Shown: piece after piece, positions 43,179-51,001 of the stretch | How positions within the stretch are numbered: the stretch's first letter is position 1 | Layout of the letters: each line of letters opens with the position of its first letter | Assembly: GCA_937892115.1 (NCBI GenBank) | Contig: CALAUI010000011.1 | Coordinates: 1-64,000 of the forward strand | Direction: 5' to 3' | Length of the DNA stretch: 64,000 nucleotides | DNA from: an uncultured Clostridia bacterium | GTDB lineage: Bacteria; Bacillota; Clostridia; Oscillospirales; Acutalibacteraceae | Notes under the pieces: generated by a model | Told to the model about the DNA's origin: nothing | The model's input: the letters and a program-made list of their open reading frames with translations, nothing else | The model's database searches: none | Made by a program: the position numbers and the translations under genes

Positions 43179-44774
43179 ATGAAAAAAGTAATATCTGTTT
43201 TATTGTGTATTATCATTCTCGCCGGAGTGATTGCCGTGGGAGCTTCGTCGCTGACGGCTTCTGCAGATAATCTTCCCATAATCTATGTTGTGGGTTACGG
43301 CTGTTCCATAGCAAGACACAATGATGACGGTTCCACTTCGCTTCTTTATCCCGTTGATACAAGTACGGACACTATTCTCGGTTATCTGACAGAGAATAAG
43401 GACGTTATCATAAATGCCGTTCTTACTCAGGACTGGAGCGAATTTGACGATAAAATATACGAAATATTCACCTCTATGTACGAGCCGCTTATGCTTGATA
43501 ATGACGGCAATGTTTCCGACGGCTCCTATCCGGAATTTTACGGTGATATCGGTACCGTAAACTATTTTTACCGTAATTTCAGAGGCGTTTCACAGTTTGA
43601 ATTCCATTATGACTGGCGCCTTGACCCCTATGACAATATGGCGAAGCTTCGCTCTTACGTTGAGAATGTTCAACAGGTTACCGGCAGCGAAGACTATGCC
43701 ATAGTATCCAGATGTATGGGCTGTAATCTTGCCCTTACCTACATGGATGTTTACAAGGATCCCCATCTCAAAAAAGTGGTATTCTATGCGGGCGCAAATT
43801 ACGGCGCAAGCCCTGTAGGCGAGGTGTTCAGCGGTAATCTTGTCGTTGACCCGGATGCAGTGGCAAGGTTTATGTATTGCCTTGACATGGATATTGAAAT
43901 TCCCATTACCGATGAACTGACTCTTACCGAGGAGCTTCTCCGCGAGATACTGGTAACTCTCAGCGATGTTTACGGCCTTGATTTTGCCTGCTGGGCAGTC
44001 AATAACGTTTACAGTCAGATTTATATGGATATCATTCCACGCACTATGAGAAAAACTCTCGGCTCGTTCCCGGGCTACTGGAGTATGGTCGATGACAGAT
44101 ATTTTGACGAAGCCAAAAAAGTTGTTTTCGGCGGTATGGAAGACGAGTACGCGGGTATGATTGAAAAGATAGATAATTATCACAGCAATATCTATCTTCG
44201 TCAGGAAAAGATTATTGATGAGTTTACGGAAAACGGAGGTCAGGTATTTGACGTAGTCAAGTACGGCAACCAGTGTGTTCCCGTTTCACCCCGTTCAGAC
44301 GAGCTTTCCGACAGAGTATGCTTTGTCAGCGATACATCCTTCGGTGCAACAACTTCGGGTTATAAAACCGTCTTTGATGATTCCTATATTTCGGCTCTTG
44401 CCGCAGAGGGAAAGGACAAATATGTTTCTCCCGATAAGCGAATAGACGCATCAACCGGACTTATGCCGGATACAACGTGGTATATCAATAACCTTGAGCA
44501 CACGAATTTTGACCTTTGTGTTAATACGCTGCTTGAGAAGATGATTTACGAGAAGGATTTTACGGTTTATTCCGACCCCGATTATCCTCAGTACCTTTTC
44601 TATGACGCAGAGACACACTCTCTTGCTCCCGAAGAACCGGAGCATTCAACAGCCATAGATGCATGGTACGAAACGACAAATTCGTTCTGGTATAAGCTGA
44701 AACCGTTTTTCAAAATCTTTTACGATATTTTCTGCTTCTTCGTTCGTATCTTTACCTTCACCAGATATAACTGA
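43179..44774 (+). CDS. Secreted LCAT-like protein with Cys at the nucleophile position, paralogue 3
   Basis: This 531-residue protein has a signal peptide ending near ASA (about residue 29). YDWRLDPYDNMAKLRSYV is the LCAT-like block. The elbow reads VSRCMGCN, so Cys179 stands where paralogues have Ser, and the preceding Gly is Ser. The late block RIDASTGLMPDTTWYINNLEH keeps the conserved Asp and His. A Cys nucleophile could support acyl transfer or thioester chemistry. Loss of activity is the alternative. The C-terminal 28 residues (FWYKLKPFFKIFYDIFCFF and onwards) form the aromatic tail. AAGGAG is 5 nt before the ATG. It is the second gene of the three-gene operon with the GH3-type synthetase. 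Confidence 0.72.
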   Translation: MKKVISVLLCIIILAGVIAVGASSLTASADNLPIIYVVGYGCSIARHNDDGSTSLLYPVDTSTDTILGYLTENKDVIINAVLTQDWSEFDDKIYEIFTSMYEPLMLDNDGNVSDGSYPEFYGDIGTVNYFYRNFRGVSQFEFHYDWRLDPYDNMAKLRSYVENVQQVTGSEDYAIVSRCMGCNLALTYMDVYKDPHLKKVVFYAGANYGASPVGEVFSGNLVVDPDAVARFMYCLDMDIEIPITDELTLTEELLREILVTLSDVYGLDFACWAVNNVYSQIYMDIIPRTMRKTLGSFPGYWSMVDDRYFDEAKKVVFGGMEDEYAGMIEKIDNYHSNIYLRQEKIIDEFTENGGQVFDVVKYGNQCVPVSPRSDELSDRVCFVSDTSFGATTSGYKTVFDDSYISALAAEGKDKYVSPDKRIDASTGLMPDTTWYINNLEHTNFDLCVNTLLEKMIYEKDFTVYSDPDYPQYLFYDAETHSLAPEEPEHSTAIDAWYETTNSFWYKLKPFFKIFYDIFCFFVRIFTFTRYN

Positions 44775-44789
44775 TAAGAGGTGAAATCC

Positions 44790-45344
44790 TTGAACCCGAT
44801 TGCACAGTACAAAAACATTGATAAGGGCTTCAGCGAAAGTTTCTTCATCCAGAAGATAACCAATATTTTTTATCGGCTCAGGGTATGCTTCAGTGACAGA
44901 AAGCCCGAGGGGATAGAAGCATACGTATTTCCCGGTTTGTATGATACTCTTACCGCAGAAATGAATGATATGCTCGGCAAACGCGCTTTCCTTTATACAG
45001 AAAGGATTACCGTACTCGGCGCATCCGTTGCGGGCTATGAACAGCGTGACGGCTTTGACTACATTTACGCCGATCTTCGTACACGGGAAGTCAGATATAT
45101 AATCAATCCCGATACAAAGGAGTTTATCAGAGGAAACAAATCCGAGCAGTTCATTGATAATCGGGTCGTATTCTGCAGAGAATCCGGCCTTCAGAGTGAA
45201 AAACCGCAAAAAATGAGTTCCCGTAACTGTCCCTATTGCGGAGCACCCTCCGATATCAACAGGATTGCAAAATGCGAATACTGCGGCAGGATTCTCAATA
45301 CGGATTGCTTTGACTGGCAGATTTATTCCGTTTCGGTTCATTAA
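44790..45344 (+). CDS. Tim44-like domain protein with C-terminal zinc ribbon
   Basis: This 184-residue protein begins NPIAQYKNIDKGFSESFF. The domain matches bacterial Tim44-like proteins (FSE.F...K..NIF..L, then a YTERITVLGASVAGYE strand and DFDYIYADLR-like segment). A zinc ribbon CPYCGAPSDINRIAKCEYCG closes it. Function in bacteria is unsettled. No signal peptide or membrane helix is seen. I prefer TTG 44790 because AGAGGTGA ends 6 nt before it. GTG 44781 is in frame but overlaps that element. It is the third gene of the operon, 15 nt after the Cys-type LCAT-like gene. Confidence 0.75.
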   Translation: MNPIAQYKNIDKGFSESFFIQKITNIFYRLRVCFSDRKPEGIEAYVFPGLYDTLTAEMNDMLGKRAFLYTERITVLGASVAGYEQRDGFDYIYADLRTREVRYIINPDTKEFIRGNKSEQFIDNRVVFCRESGLQSEKPQKMSSRNCPYCGAPSDINRIAKCEYCGRILNTDCFDWQIYSVSVH

Positions 45345-45373
45345 ATGTTAATAATCAGTCCACTATTTTATAT

Positions 45374-45402
45374 TTGACAATTATTTTTTAATATGATAAA
45401 AT
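45374..45402 (+). promoter_or_regulatory. Sigma-A-type promoter
   Basis: TTGACA (45374-45379), 17 bp, TAAAAT (45397-45402) with TGA before it (extended -10), 36 bp before the repeat protein. Confidence 0.8.
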
Positions 45403-45438
45403 ATTAGACAGCCATTAAAACATAAGGGAGGAAACATA

Positions 45439-46782
45439 ATGAAAAAGTTTAAAGCCATTATTTCCGTACTTCTTATTTCAATGCTCGTTATGGGCACAAT
45501 GTGTGTTGCATTTGCAGAAGGTGACGACTATGACACTATCGATACTGCTCTTGCATTCACCACAAGCGCACAGGGCAACCTTGCAACAGCTTCGGATGTT
45601 GACTATTTCAAGACAACAGTTGCCAATGCAGGCAAAGCCAAGGTAAGACTTGTTTCCACAAGTGCAACTACAGAGTATGAGGTTGACGTTATCGGTAACG
45701 ATAAGGACGAATCCAAGCTTGTTGCTACTTTCAACGTAGACAAAGCAGGTGAGGTTTCCTCCGAAGAATTCAGCACCGCAGTCGGCTCATACTACATCAA
45801 GGTTTCCGCTGTCAATGCAGCTCAGGATTACACCGCAGAGACCTATATGGTTTTCTTTGATGTGATTACAAAGGAAAATTACGAGGTAGAGCCCAACGAT
45901 ACTGCCGCTGCCGCTACCAAGGTCAAGGCAGAAGCAATCAAGGATGCAATGAAGGATTCACTTGAAATCGGCGGTACAATCGCTGCCGGCGATGTTGACT
46001 TCTTCGCATTCAGCATTGTAGTTCCCGAAGGTTATCTTCAGGTTAAGTTCTACAATACCGCGGCTTCCGATTTCAAAGTATCCGTTATCCAGAAGGCCAC
46101 CGATAAGGTTATCGGTTCCTTCAAGGTTACATCCGATACGGCAGACAAGACCAGCGCAGATATGGGTATCCCCTCCGGTGACTATTATCTCAAGGTTGAA
46201 GGCGTAAACGGCGGAGCAGGTGCTTATATGTTCAAGCTTCGTTCAAAGCTTGACCTTCAGAGAGAGTCCGAATATAACGATGTTCTTGCAAAGGCAAACG
46301 TTATAACAATCGGTACCGAAAAGTACGCAGCTCTTTCTTCACCCGAAGACGTTGATGCTTTCAAAGTAACGTCAGATCAGGATCAGAAGATTATCGTTTC
46401 CTGCGCTAATGACTCAAGAAACGACAGCAGCGTTACCTGGGAAGTTACCCTTTATAATGCTGATATGAGTGCAACCTATCAGACCACGATCTGCTCAAAG
46501 GCACAGAACGCAGAGTTTGACCTGAGCCAGAGAGAAGCAGGTACCTATATCATCGTTGTTAAGGCAGGTACAAACTATTCCGAAGGCGCTTATAACATCA
46601 AGTCACAGCAGGTTGAAAAGCCCCAGCCCAAGATGAGCTGGTGGGATAAGATTAAGTCACTTGACTGGAAAGCATTCTGGAACGACAATTTCAAGCCCCT
46701 TATGGCAAATGTTGACTTCCTTAACACTATCGTAAGTCTTATCAAACTTTCAATCGGTTCAATCATCAAGGCATTTGGTTAA
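45439..46782 (+). CDS. Secreted protein with three PPC-like beta-sandwich repeats and aromatic tail
   Basis: This 447-residue exported protein has a signal peptide (residues 1-28, ending AFA). Three repeats of about 110-120 residues have the pattern E-x-N-D-t-x-x-A/T, then DVDyF, then a GsYyIkV strand, as in bacterial pre-peptidase C-terminal (PPC) domains. Examples are YEVEPNDTAAAATKV with GDVDFFAF, and ESEYNDVLAKANVI with EDVDAFKV. No catalytic domain is present, so it looks like a standalone binding or surface protein. After a Pro-rich link (EKPQPKMSWWDKIKSLDWKA) comes a 45-residue hydrophobic C-terminus like the tails elsewhere in the window. RBS AGGGAGGA. It has a strong promoter and terminator of its own. 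Confidence 0.8.
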   Translation: MKKFKAIISVLLISMLVMGTMCVAFAEGDDYDTIDTALAFTTSAQGNLATASDVDYFKTTVANAGKAKVRLVSTSATTEYEVDVIGNDKDESKLVATFNVDKAGEVSSEEFSTAVGSYYIKVSAVNAAQDYTAETYMVFFDVITKENYEVEPNDTAAAATKVKAEAIKDAMKDSLEIGGTIAAGDVDFFAFSIVVPEGYLQVKFYNTAASDFKVSVIQKATDKVIGSFKVTSDTADKTSADMGIPSGDYYLKVEGVNGGAGAYMFKLRSKLDLQRESEYNDVLAKANVITIGTEKYAALSSPEDVDAFKVTSDQDQKIIVSCANDSRNDSSVTWEVTLYNADMSATYQTTICSKAQNAEFDLSQREAGTYIIVVKAGTNYSEGAYNIKSQQVEKPQPKMSWWDKIKSLDWKAFWNDNFKPLMANVDFLNTIVSLIKLSIGSIIKAFG

Positions 46783-46798
46783 GTTATAATAATTTTCG

Positions 46799-46837
46799 AC
46801 CGTTTCGCCGACAGACCGTTGGTGAAACGGTTTTTTT
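46799..46837 (+). terminator. Rho-independent terminator just upstream of the next gene
   Basis: An 11-bp stem ACCGTTTCGCC/GGTGAAACGGT (one wobble) is followed by seven T. It ends 13 nt before the metallophosphoesterase start, leaving no room for another promoter. Confidence 0.9.
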
Positions 46838-46850
46838 ATGAGGTAACAAT

Positions 46851-48062
46851 ATGTTTGATAAAGATTTCAGCCCCGTGCTTCGCTTTATGGTTATCAGCGA
46901 CGTTCACGTAAAGGACGAGCATACGATAGAAAGAGACCGTATGGTGCAGGCGATAAAGACCGCATACCGTTTGTCCGGGGAAAGTACATATAACAAACTG
47001 GATGCCTGCTACGTCGTAGGCGATTTTGCAGACAGAGGCACTTATACTCAGATGAAAGCGGTCAAAGATATCCTTGATGCAAACCTTAAGGAAGAAACGG
47101 TGTGGAATGTTTCCCTTGCTTCCCATGAATTTATGAACGACGGGCCCGAGGGTGCAAAACAGCGCCTTTCCGAAATTTTCGGTCAGGAATGTAATACCCA
47201 CCGAGTTATCAACGGCTTTCATTTTATTTCCGTCGGATGTACCGAAAGATGCCGTTTCGGTGATGATGAAAAAGCATACGCATGGAATGCTCTTAAAGAA
47301 GCGGCGGCGGATTCTCCCGAAAAACCCGTCTTCTTTTTCCAGCACCCCCATATTCAGGATACTGTTTACGGCAGTATTGCCTGGGGTGAGGATGAGCTTA
47401 CTCCCATTCTCTGCAACTTCCCTCAGGTAATAGATTTTTCCGGCCATTCACACGCACCGATCAATGATCCCAGGTCAATTCATCAGCGCCACTTCACCTG
47501 TCTCGGTACGGGAACGCTCAGCTACTTTGAGCTTGACGATTTTGATAAGTATTACAGTACTTTTCCTCCTCATAAAGAAATCGCTTCACAGATGCTTATC
47601 GTTGAAGCGGATAAGGATAACAGAGTCCGCGTATATCCCTATGACCTGATTACGGATAATTTCTTCCCATATACCTGGAAGATTGACAGACCCTGGGACG
47701 TTGATTCCTTCATCTATACCGATGCAAGATTTAAGACCACCGACGCACCTTATTTCGCCGAAAACTCTGCTGTTGAAATTATTGACAAAAAGGCGGACGG
47801 TTTTACGGTAAAATTCCGGCAGGCAATACCCGTCGGAGATGAATATGTCTGCGGATATAACGTGTATGTAAAGGATATGAAGGGGCACGTTATCAGAAAT
47901 AAGAATATGTGGAGCGATTACTATTTTTACGATATGCCGGAATTCCTTACCGTTGATTTTGACGGTCTTGAAGCGGGGGAATACGTTGCGGAGGTTTATG
48001 CGGATTCCTTCTGGGATACACGCAGTGCGGTTCCTCTTAAAAGTAATCCCGTTATTATCTGA
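46851..48062 (+). CDS. Calcineurin-like metallophosphoesterase, cytoplasmic
   Basis: This 403-residue protein has an N-terminal metallophosphoesterase domain (about residues 10-240): SDVHV (DxH), GDFADRG (GDxxDRG), then ASHEF where GNHD/E is expected, HPH and GHSH. The Asn of the third motif is thus Ser, a variation at a metal-bridging position. The C-terminal 130 residues form a beta-rich domain that may be Ig-like. No signal peptide is present. GAGGT is 6 nt before the ATG, but the T-run of a strong terminator is immediately upstream. Expression would therefore need read-through. The substrate is unknown. Confidence 0.83.
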   Translation: MFDKDFSPVLRFMVISDVHVKDEHTIERDRMVQAIKTAYRLSGESTYNKLDACYVVGDFADRGTYTQMKAVKDILDANLKEETVWNVSLASHEFMNDGPEGAKQRLSEIFGQECNTHRVINGFHFISVGCTERCRFGDDEKAYAWNALKEAAADSPEKPVFFFQHPHIQDTVYGSIAWGEDELTPILCNFPQVIDFSGHSHAPINDPRSIHQRHFTCLGTGTLSYFELDDFDKYYSTFPPHKEIASQMLIVEADKDNRVRVYPYDLITDNFFPYTWKIDRPWDVDSFIYTDARFKTTDAPYFAENSAVEIIDKKADGFTVKFRQAIPVGDEYVCGYNVYVKDMKGHVIRNKNMWSDYYFYDMPEFLTVDFDGLEAGEYVAEVYADSFWDTRSAVPLKSNPVII

Positions 48063-48080
48063 AAAATTCCCTTTTTTTCC

Positions 48081-48109
48081 TTGCATAAATCGCTATTATA
48101 ATGTAAAAT
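48081..48109 (+). promoter_or_regulatory. Sigma-A-type promoter of pgi
   Basis: TTGCAT (48081-48086), 17 bp, TAAAAT (48104-48109), 33 bp before the start. Confidence 0.65.
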
Positions 48110-48142
48110 GAATTAGATTATATTTCCCGGAGATGGTATATT

Positions 48143-49480
48143 ATGCCCATTAGTGTTAATTTTAATTATGCAGGCGAATTTGCTCAGGAGAGTAAGCTTG
48201 CCGCAATGCAGCCCGAAATCACCGAGGCGTGCAAAAAACTAAGAGAGGGTACGGGCGCAGGCAGCGATTATCTCGGCTGGCTTGATTTACCCGTAAACTA
48301 TGACAAAGAAGAATTTGCAAGGATCAAGCTCAGCGCGGAAAAGATCAAGAAGGATTCCCAGGTCCTCGTCGTGCTTGGTATCGGCGGCTCATATCTCGGT
48401 GCAAGAGCTGCCATTGAATTCTGTAAATCAAATAACTATAACCTTGTCGCTAAGGATACCCCCGATATCTATTTCGGCGGTAACACCCTCAGCTCATCCG
48501 CTCTTTCCGAGCTTATCAAGCTTGTTGAAGGCAAGGATTTCTCAATCAACGTAATTTCCAAGTCCGGTACTACTACCGAGACGGCAGTTGCTTTCCGTAT
48601 CTTCAAGGAAATCATTGAAAAGAAATACGGCAAGGAAGAAGCCGCAAAGAGAATTTACGTTACCACCGATAAAAAGAGAGGCGCGCTCAAAGCTCTTGCG
48701 GATGCAGAAGGATATGAGACCTTTGTAGTTCCCGATGACGTAGGCGGCAGATATTCCGTTCTTACCGCAGTGGGTCTTCTTCCCATCGCGGTTGCAGGCA
48801 TTGATATTGATGCTCTTATGAAGGGTGCCGCAGATGCAAGAGTCAAATATGCGTCTGATGACGTTCTCAGTAATGATTGCTGTAAGTATGCCGCTCTGCG
48901 CAACCTTCTTTACAGAGGCGGAAAGCAGATTGAACTTATGGTTTCATACGAGCCCTCAATGACTATGTGGAACGAGTGGTTCAAGCAGCTCTTCGGTGAG
49001 AGCGAAGGCAAGGACGGAAAGGGACTTTATCCCTCGTCTGTTGTTTTCTCAACAGACCTTCACTCCATGGGTCAGTATATCCAGCAGGGCGTCAGATGTA
49101 TGTTTGAGACCGTTCTCTGGGTAAAGAATCCCACAGAAGACGTTACGGTCGGTTACGATGACGTAAACGGCGACGGCCTTAATTTCCTTGCCGGAAAGAC
49201 CATGCACTACGTCAATAACAGAGCTCTCCAGGGTACTATCCTCGCTCATACGGACGGAAACGTTCCCAACATTCTCGTTGAAATTGACAAAATGGATGAG
49301 TACAACCTCGGTGAAATGATTTACTTCTTTGAGCTTGCCTGCGGTATCAGCGGTTACACTCTCGGCATCAATCCCTTTGATCAGCCCGGTGTTGAAAGCT
49401 ATAAGAAGAATATGTTTGCTCTTCTCGGCAAGCCCGGTTACGAGGATGCCAAGGGTGAGCTTGAAGCAAGACTTAAATAA
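48143..49480 (+). CDS. pgi: Glucose-6-phosphate isomerase
   Basis: This 445-residue cytoplasmic glycolytic enzyme (glucose-6-P to fructose-6-P) has GIGGSYLGARAAIEF, NVISKSGTTTETAVAF (sugar-phosphate loop), the catalytic-Glu region QGVRCMFETVLWV, and NPFDQPGVESYKKNMF with the conserved Gln-Pro-Gly-Val-Glu. The length fits the short bacterial form (about 450). A CGGAGATGG element precedes the ATG. It is followed after 28 nt by a small P-loop gene, with no terminator between. Confidence 0.96.
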   Translation: MPISVNFNYAGEFAQESKLAAMQPEITEACKKLREGTGAGSDYLGWLDLPVNYDKEEFARIKLSAEKIKKDSQVLVVLGIGGSYLGARAAIEFCKSNNYNLVAKDTPDIYFGGNTLSSSALSELIKLVEGKDFSINVISKSGTTTETAVAFRIFKEIIEKKYGKEEAAKRIYVTTDKKRGALKALADAEGYETFVVPDDVGGRYSVLTAVGLLPIAVAGIDIDALMKGAADARVKYASDDVLSNDCCKYAALRNLLYRGGKQIELMVSYEPSMTMWNEWFKQLFGESEGKDGKGLYPSSVVFSTDLHSMGQYIQQGVRCMFETVLWVKNPTEDVTVGYDDVNGDGLNFLAGKTMHYVNNRALQGTILAHTDGNVPNILVEIDKMDEYNLGEMIYFFELACGISGYTLGINPFDQPGVESYKKNMFALLGKPGYEDAKGELEARLK

Positions 49481-49508
49481 CCTGTAAATACAGTTGGAGG
49501 AATTTTCT

Positions 49509-49925
49509 ATGGTTAAAATTATTATCGGCAACAAAGGTTCAGGCAAGACCAAGAGACTCATTACTCTTGTAAACGAAGCTGTTGCAAATTCAAAGGGCAA
49601 TGTTGTCTGCGTTGAGAAGGAACGCCTTCTCACCTATGATATTGATTATCATGCAAGACTTGTTGAGACCGACCATTACGGAGTTGTCGGTTATGACGCA
49701 TTCTACGGTTTCCTCAGCGGTATCGTAGCAGGTGACCACGATATTACGGATGTGCTTGTTGATGCTACTCTTAAAATCGGCGGCAAGAATTTTGAAGAAC
49801 TTACCGCGTTCATCAAGAGAGTGGCAGCACTCAGCAGACTTATTGAAAAAGATTTCGTATTCACGATTTCCGCTGACGAAGCAGAATTACCTGCTGAAAT
49901 CTTCAATTATTGCGAAAAAATCTGA
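49509..49925 (+). CDS. Small P-loop protein of unknown function
   Basis: This 138-residue protein begins MVKIIIGNKGSGKTKRLITL, a clear Walker A (GNKGSGKT). A possible Walker-B-like strand, DITDVLVDATL, lies near residue 85. The C-terminal half is helical (ELTAFIKRVAALSRLI) and ends with a strand VFTISADEAELP. Sequence conservation of this type in Clostridia is my recollection, not shown here. I assign no function. GGAGGA precedes the ATG at 49509. The TTG at 49494 overlaps that element and is rejected. It is probably co-transcribed with pgi. Confidence 0.75.
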   Translation: MVKIIIGNKGSGKTKRLITLVNEAVANSKGNVVCVEKERLLTYDIDYHARLVETDHYGVVGYDAFYGFLSGIVAGDHDITDVLVDATLKIGGKNFEELTAFIKRVAALSRLIEKDFVFTISADEAELPAEIFNYCEKI

Positions 49926-49943
49926 AATATTTGTAAATAATTA

Positions 49944-49972
49944 TTGACAAAATAATCATCAGAATATATAAT
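49944..49972 (+). promoter_or_regulatory. Sigma-A-type promoter of yceD-rpmF
   Basis: Consensus TTGACA (49944-49949), 17 bp, TATAAT (49967-49972), 28 bp before the DUF177 gene. Confidence 0.88.
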
Positions 49973-50000
49973 ACTCTCTGCATGATTTTAGGTAATTGTT

Positions 50001-50495
50001 ATGATTCTTGAGTTAGAGCCGATTTTCAATATTGAAGGTCTGACAAGTGAATTTGACTATGAGATTGATTTATCCGGGGAAGAAGTAGGCGGTGCTAAGC
50101 CGTTCACGACGCCCGTGAGGGTAAAGGGTAAGGTCGGCAACAAAGCCGGTATCGTTGAGCTTGATGCAGTTGCATCATTCGTGCTTGACGTTTGCTGTGA
50201 CAGATGCGCCGAGCCCCTTGATTATCCCGTTGAGGTTGATATAAATCATACTCTGGTTACAAGCTTGAATGACGAAGATAACGACGAGCTTCTGCTTGTC
50301 AACGAGCTTCGCTTCAATCTTGATGAGCTTGTTACGGATGACATTTTCCTTGATTTCCCGTCACGCTTTCTTTGTGACGATGACTGTAAGGGGCTTTGTC
50401 AGAAGTGCGGCAAGAATCTTAACGAAGGCCCTTGTGACTGTAAAAAGGATATTGACCCCCGTTTGGCGGCCCTTGCACAGTTGCTCGAGGATTGA
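50001..50495 (+). CDS. YceD family (DUF177) protein
   Basis: This 164-residue cytoplasmic protein has a central VCCDRCAEPLDYPVEVDI block, then FLDFPSRFLCDDDCKGLCQK with CGKNLNEGPCDC, the Cys pattern of DUF177/YceD proteins. The family is almost always encoded before rpmF and has been linked to 23S rRNA accumulation. The Cys pairs may bind zinc. It is driven by a consensus promoter and co-transcribed with rpmF 39 nt downstream. Confidence 0.9.
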   Translation: MILELEPIFNIEGLTSEFDYEIDLSGEEVGGAKPFTTPVRVKGKVGNKAGIVELDAVASFVLDVCCDRCAEPLDYPVEVDINHTLVTSLNDEDNDELLLVNELRFNLDELVTDDIFLDFPSRFLCDDDCKGLCQKCGKNLNEGPCDCKKDIDPRLAALAQLLED

Positions 50496-50534
50496 TTAGT
50501 ATTTTTAAGCCCGTATAAGGAGGTGCTTTTTAGT

Positions 50535-50720
50535 ATGGCAGTACCTGCAAGAAGAGTTTCCAAGGCAAGAAGAGATAAGAGACGCTCAAATGTATGGAAG
50601 ATGACAGCTCCCCAGCTTGAGAAGTGCGCAAACTGCGGTGAGTACAAGAGAGCTCACAGACTCTGCCCTGAATGTGGTTATTATAACGGCAAACAGGTAG
50701 TAGTTAAGGAAGCAGAATAA
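50535..50720 (+). CDS. rpmF: 50S ribosomal protein L32
   Basis: This 61-residue protein starts MAVPARRVSKARRDKRRSN and carries CANCGEYKRAHRLCPECG, the four-Cys zinc-binding form of L32. AAGGAGGTG lies 10 nt before the ATG. The in-frame codon at 50523 falls inside this element and is rejected. It is terminated immediately by a hairpin. Confidence 0.97.
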   Translation: MAVPARRVSKARRDKRRSNVWKMTAPQLEKCANCGEYKRAHRLCPECGYYNGKQVVVKEAE

Positions 50721-50724
50721 AACA

Positions 50725-50747
50725 GGCAGGGCATACCCTGCCTTTTT
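50725..50747 (+). terminator. Rho-independent terminator of yceD-rpmF
   Basis: A perfect 7-bp stem GGCAGGG/CCCTGCC with loop CATA is followed by TTTTT, four bases after the rpmF stop. Confidence 0.92.
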
Positions 50748-50760
50748 ATCTTTACAATGC

Positions 50761-50985
50761 GAAGACCGGGAAAGTAGATTATCCGTCATACTCCAGAGAG
50801 GTCCCGATGCTGAGAAGGGACTGTATGCGCTTAATTGAATGTTCGCCCGTGAGCAGCAGCGGTGAATAGTTTAGTCGCTGACGTCGGTCACGTTATAACC
50901 GAGAGAGCCCGTTTACGGGAACGCAGGGTGGTACCGCGGATATTATTCGTCCCTCATTGTCTTTGACAGTGAGGGCTTATTTTTT
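50761..50985 (+). promoter_or_regulatory. T-box riboswitch (Phe) upstream of pheST
   Basis: The invariant T-box sequence AGGGTGGTACCGCG lies at 50925-50938. Stem I features are visible: AGTA (50773-50776), CAGAGAG (50794-50800) and a distal GATGCTGAGAA loop. TTC at 50842-50844 is the likely specifier codon, reading tRNA-Phe, which agrees with the downstream genes. The terminator is an 11-bp stem 50951-50961/50965-50975 with a T-rich run to 50985. Uncharged tRNA-Phe should stabilise the antiterminator and turn on pheST. Confidence 0.92.
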
Positions 50986-51001
50986 GAAAGGATTGATAGC
51001 T

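Noticed and set aside
43179..44774. Calling the Cys-type LCAT-like gene a pseudogene
   Set aside because: The frame is intact, with signal peptide, RBS, conserved Asp/His block and tail, so a changed nucleophile is more likely than decay.
50761..50985. Possible tRNA or small RNA gene in the pheS leader
   Set aside because: The AGGGTGGTACCGCG element and following terminator identify it as a T-box, not an independent RNA gene.
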